Assembly: GCF_030408675.1 (NCBI RefSeq) | Contig: NZ_CP047200.1 | Span: 248,001-312,000 of the forward strand | Length of the DNA stretch: 64,000 nucleotides | Direction of reading: 5' to 3' | Source of the DNA: Corynebacterium durum | GTDB taxonomy: Bacteria; Actinomycetota; Actinomycetes; Mycobacteriales; Mycobacteriaceae | Shown here: piece after piece, positions 63,889 through 64,000 of the stretch | Layout of the letters: each line of letters opens with the position of its first letter | Position numbering within the stretch: position 1 is the first letter of the stretch | Notes under the pieces: model-generated | The model's input: only the letters and a program-made list of their open reading frames with translations | What the model was told of the DNA's origin: nothing | The model's database searches: none | Translations under genes and position numbers: made by a program

Positions 63889-64000
63889 CCTGCACAAACA
63901 ATACGACGACCTGCCGGTGCTGCGAGGCGTGAACGTCGACATTCACGAAGGCGAATTCGTGGCCATCATCGGGCAATCCGGGTCCGGCAAAACTACGCTT
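63869..64000 (+). CDS. ABC transporter ATP-binding protein (partial, cut by window end)
   Basis: The 44 visible residues show the A-loop region (L-H-K-Q-Y) and Walker A G-Q-S-G-S-G-K-T-T, as in LolD/MacB-type ATPases. The ATG at 63869 overlaps the permease gene by 20 bp, so the two form one transporter. The rest lies beyond the window. Confidence 0.88.
   Translation, partial: MLLQALNLHKQYDDLPVLRGVNVDIHEGEFVAIIGQSGSGKTTL

Overview
The window is chromosomal DNA of a Corynebacterium. Four things point there: three tandem trehalose corynomycolyltransferase genes (mycolate envelope), a near-identical relative of the C. glutamicum cAMP regulator GlxR, a WhiB protein and 6C small RNA, and a gene order (pbp1a-whiB, DUF4177-ridA-MBL-glxR-nth-tlpA-nudix-marP, serB-like/6C RNA, ssd-tad, helicase/csp/topA, cyaB-holB, lpd-ramB-sdhCAB) that matches the backbone I know from C. 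glutamicum and, in part, Mycobacterium. The species cannot be fixed from the sequence alone.

Layout. 1-1200: end of a membrane-anchored protein, an Abi/HEPN defence-type gene, an orphan + strand terminator and tRNA-Pro. 1.2-14.2 kb: conserved backbone with a metallophosphoesterase, YqeY, the bifunctional penicillin-binding protein, WhiB, the RidA/MBL/GlxR/Nth group, thioredoxin, Nudix, MarP, hydrolase, Holin-X and SerB-like genes. 14.3 kb: 6C RNA. 14.6-19.8 kb: an oxidoreductase, two perfect DnaA boxes and an ssd/tadZABC-flp-tadE-tadG pilus-type operon. 20-26.6 kb: HNH endonuclease, DUF1998 helicase, cspA and topA. 26.6-30.2 kb: accessory insertion (broken AAA ATPase gene, drug efflux pump, DUF4143 ATPase behind three 23-bp repeats). 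30.2-33.1 kb: cyaB, holB, tRNA-Thr. 33.1-33.9 kb: Panacea-type gene with a frameshifted partner. 33.9-39.7 kb: a minus-strand operon for surface glycan synthesis (two GT2 enzymes, a flippase-GT2 fusion, DUF2304) and periplasmic thiol chemistry (DsbA, CcdA). 39.7-42 kb: decayed IS110 DNA. 42.0-45.0 kb: a small secreted protein gene interrupted by an in-frame TAG, followed by an ABC ATPase and two membrane proteins. 45-48.4 kb: M1 peptidase and a two-component system. 48.5-51.8 kb: three mycolyltransferases. 52-58.9 kb: a 34-residue peptide gene, lpd, a ramB that has lost its middle, and sdhCAB. 59-64 kb: DUF445 and DUF2516 membrane proteins, a secreted S33 peptidase and an FtsX-type ABC transporter cut by the window end.

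How the genes work together. cAMP control is present at both ends: adenylate cyclase CyaB makes the ligand of GlxR. Good GlxR sites lie over the glxR start region and in the sdhC promoter, where there is also a DtxR-like iron box. A RamB box lies upstream of ramB. Lpd and SdhCAB belong to the same central-carbon and respiratory programme. Mycolyltransferases, PBP1a, the glycan operon and DsbA/CcdA serve the envelope.

The least explained parts are the secreted-protein/ABC operon at 42-45 kb, the internally deleted RamB, the frameshifted Panacea partner, the 23-bp repeat array and an over-represented GTCGATAAG word.
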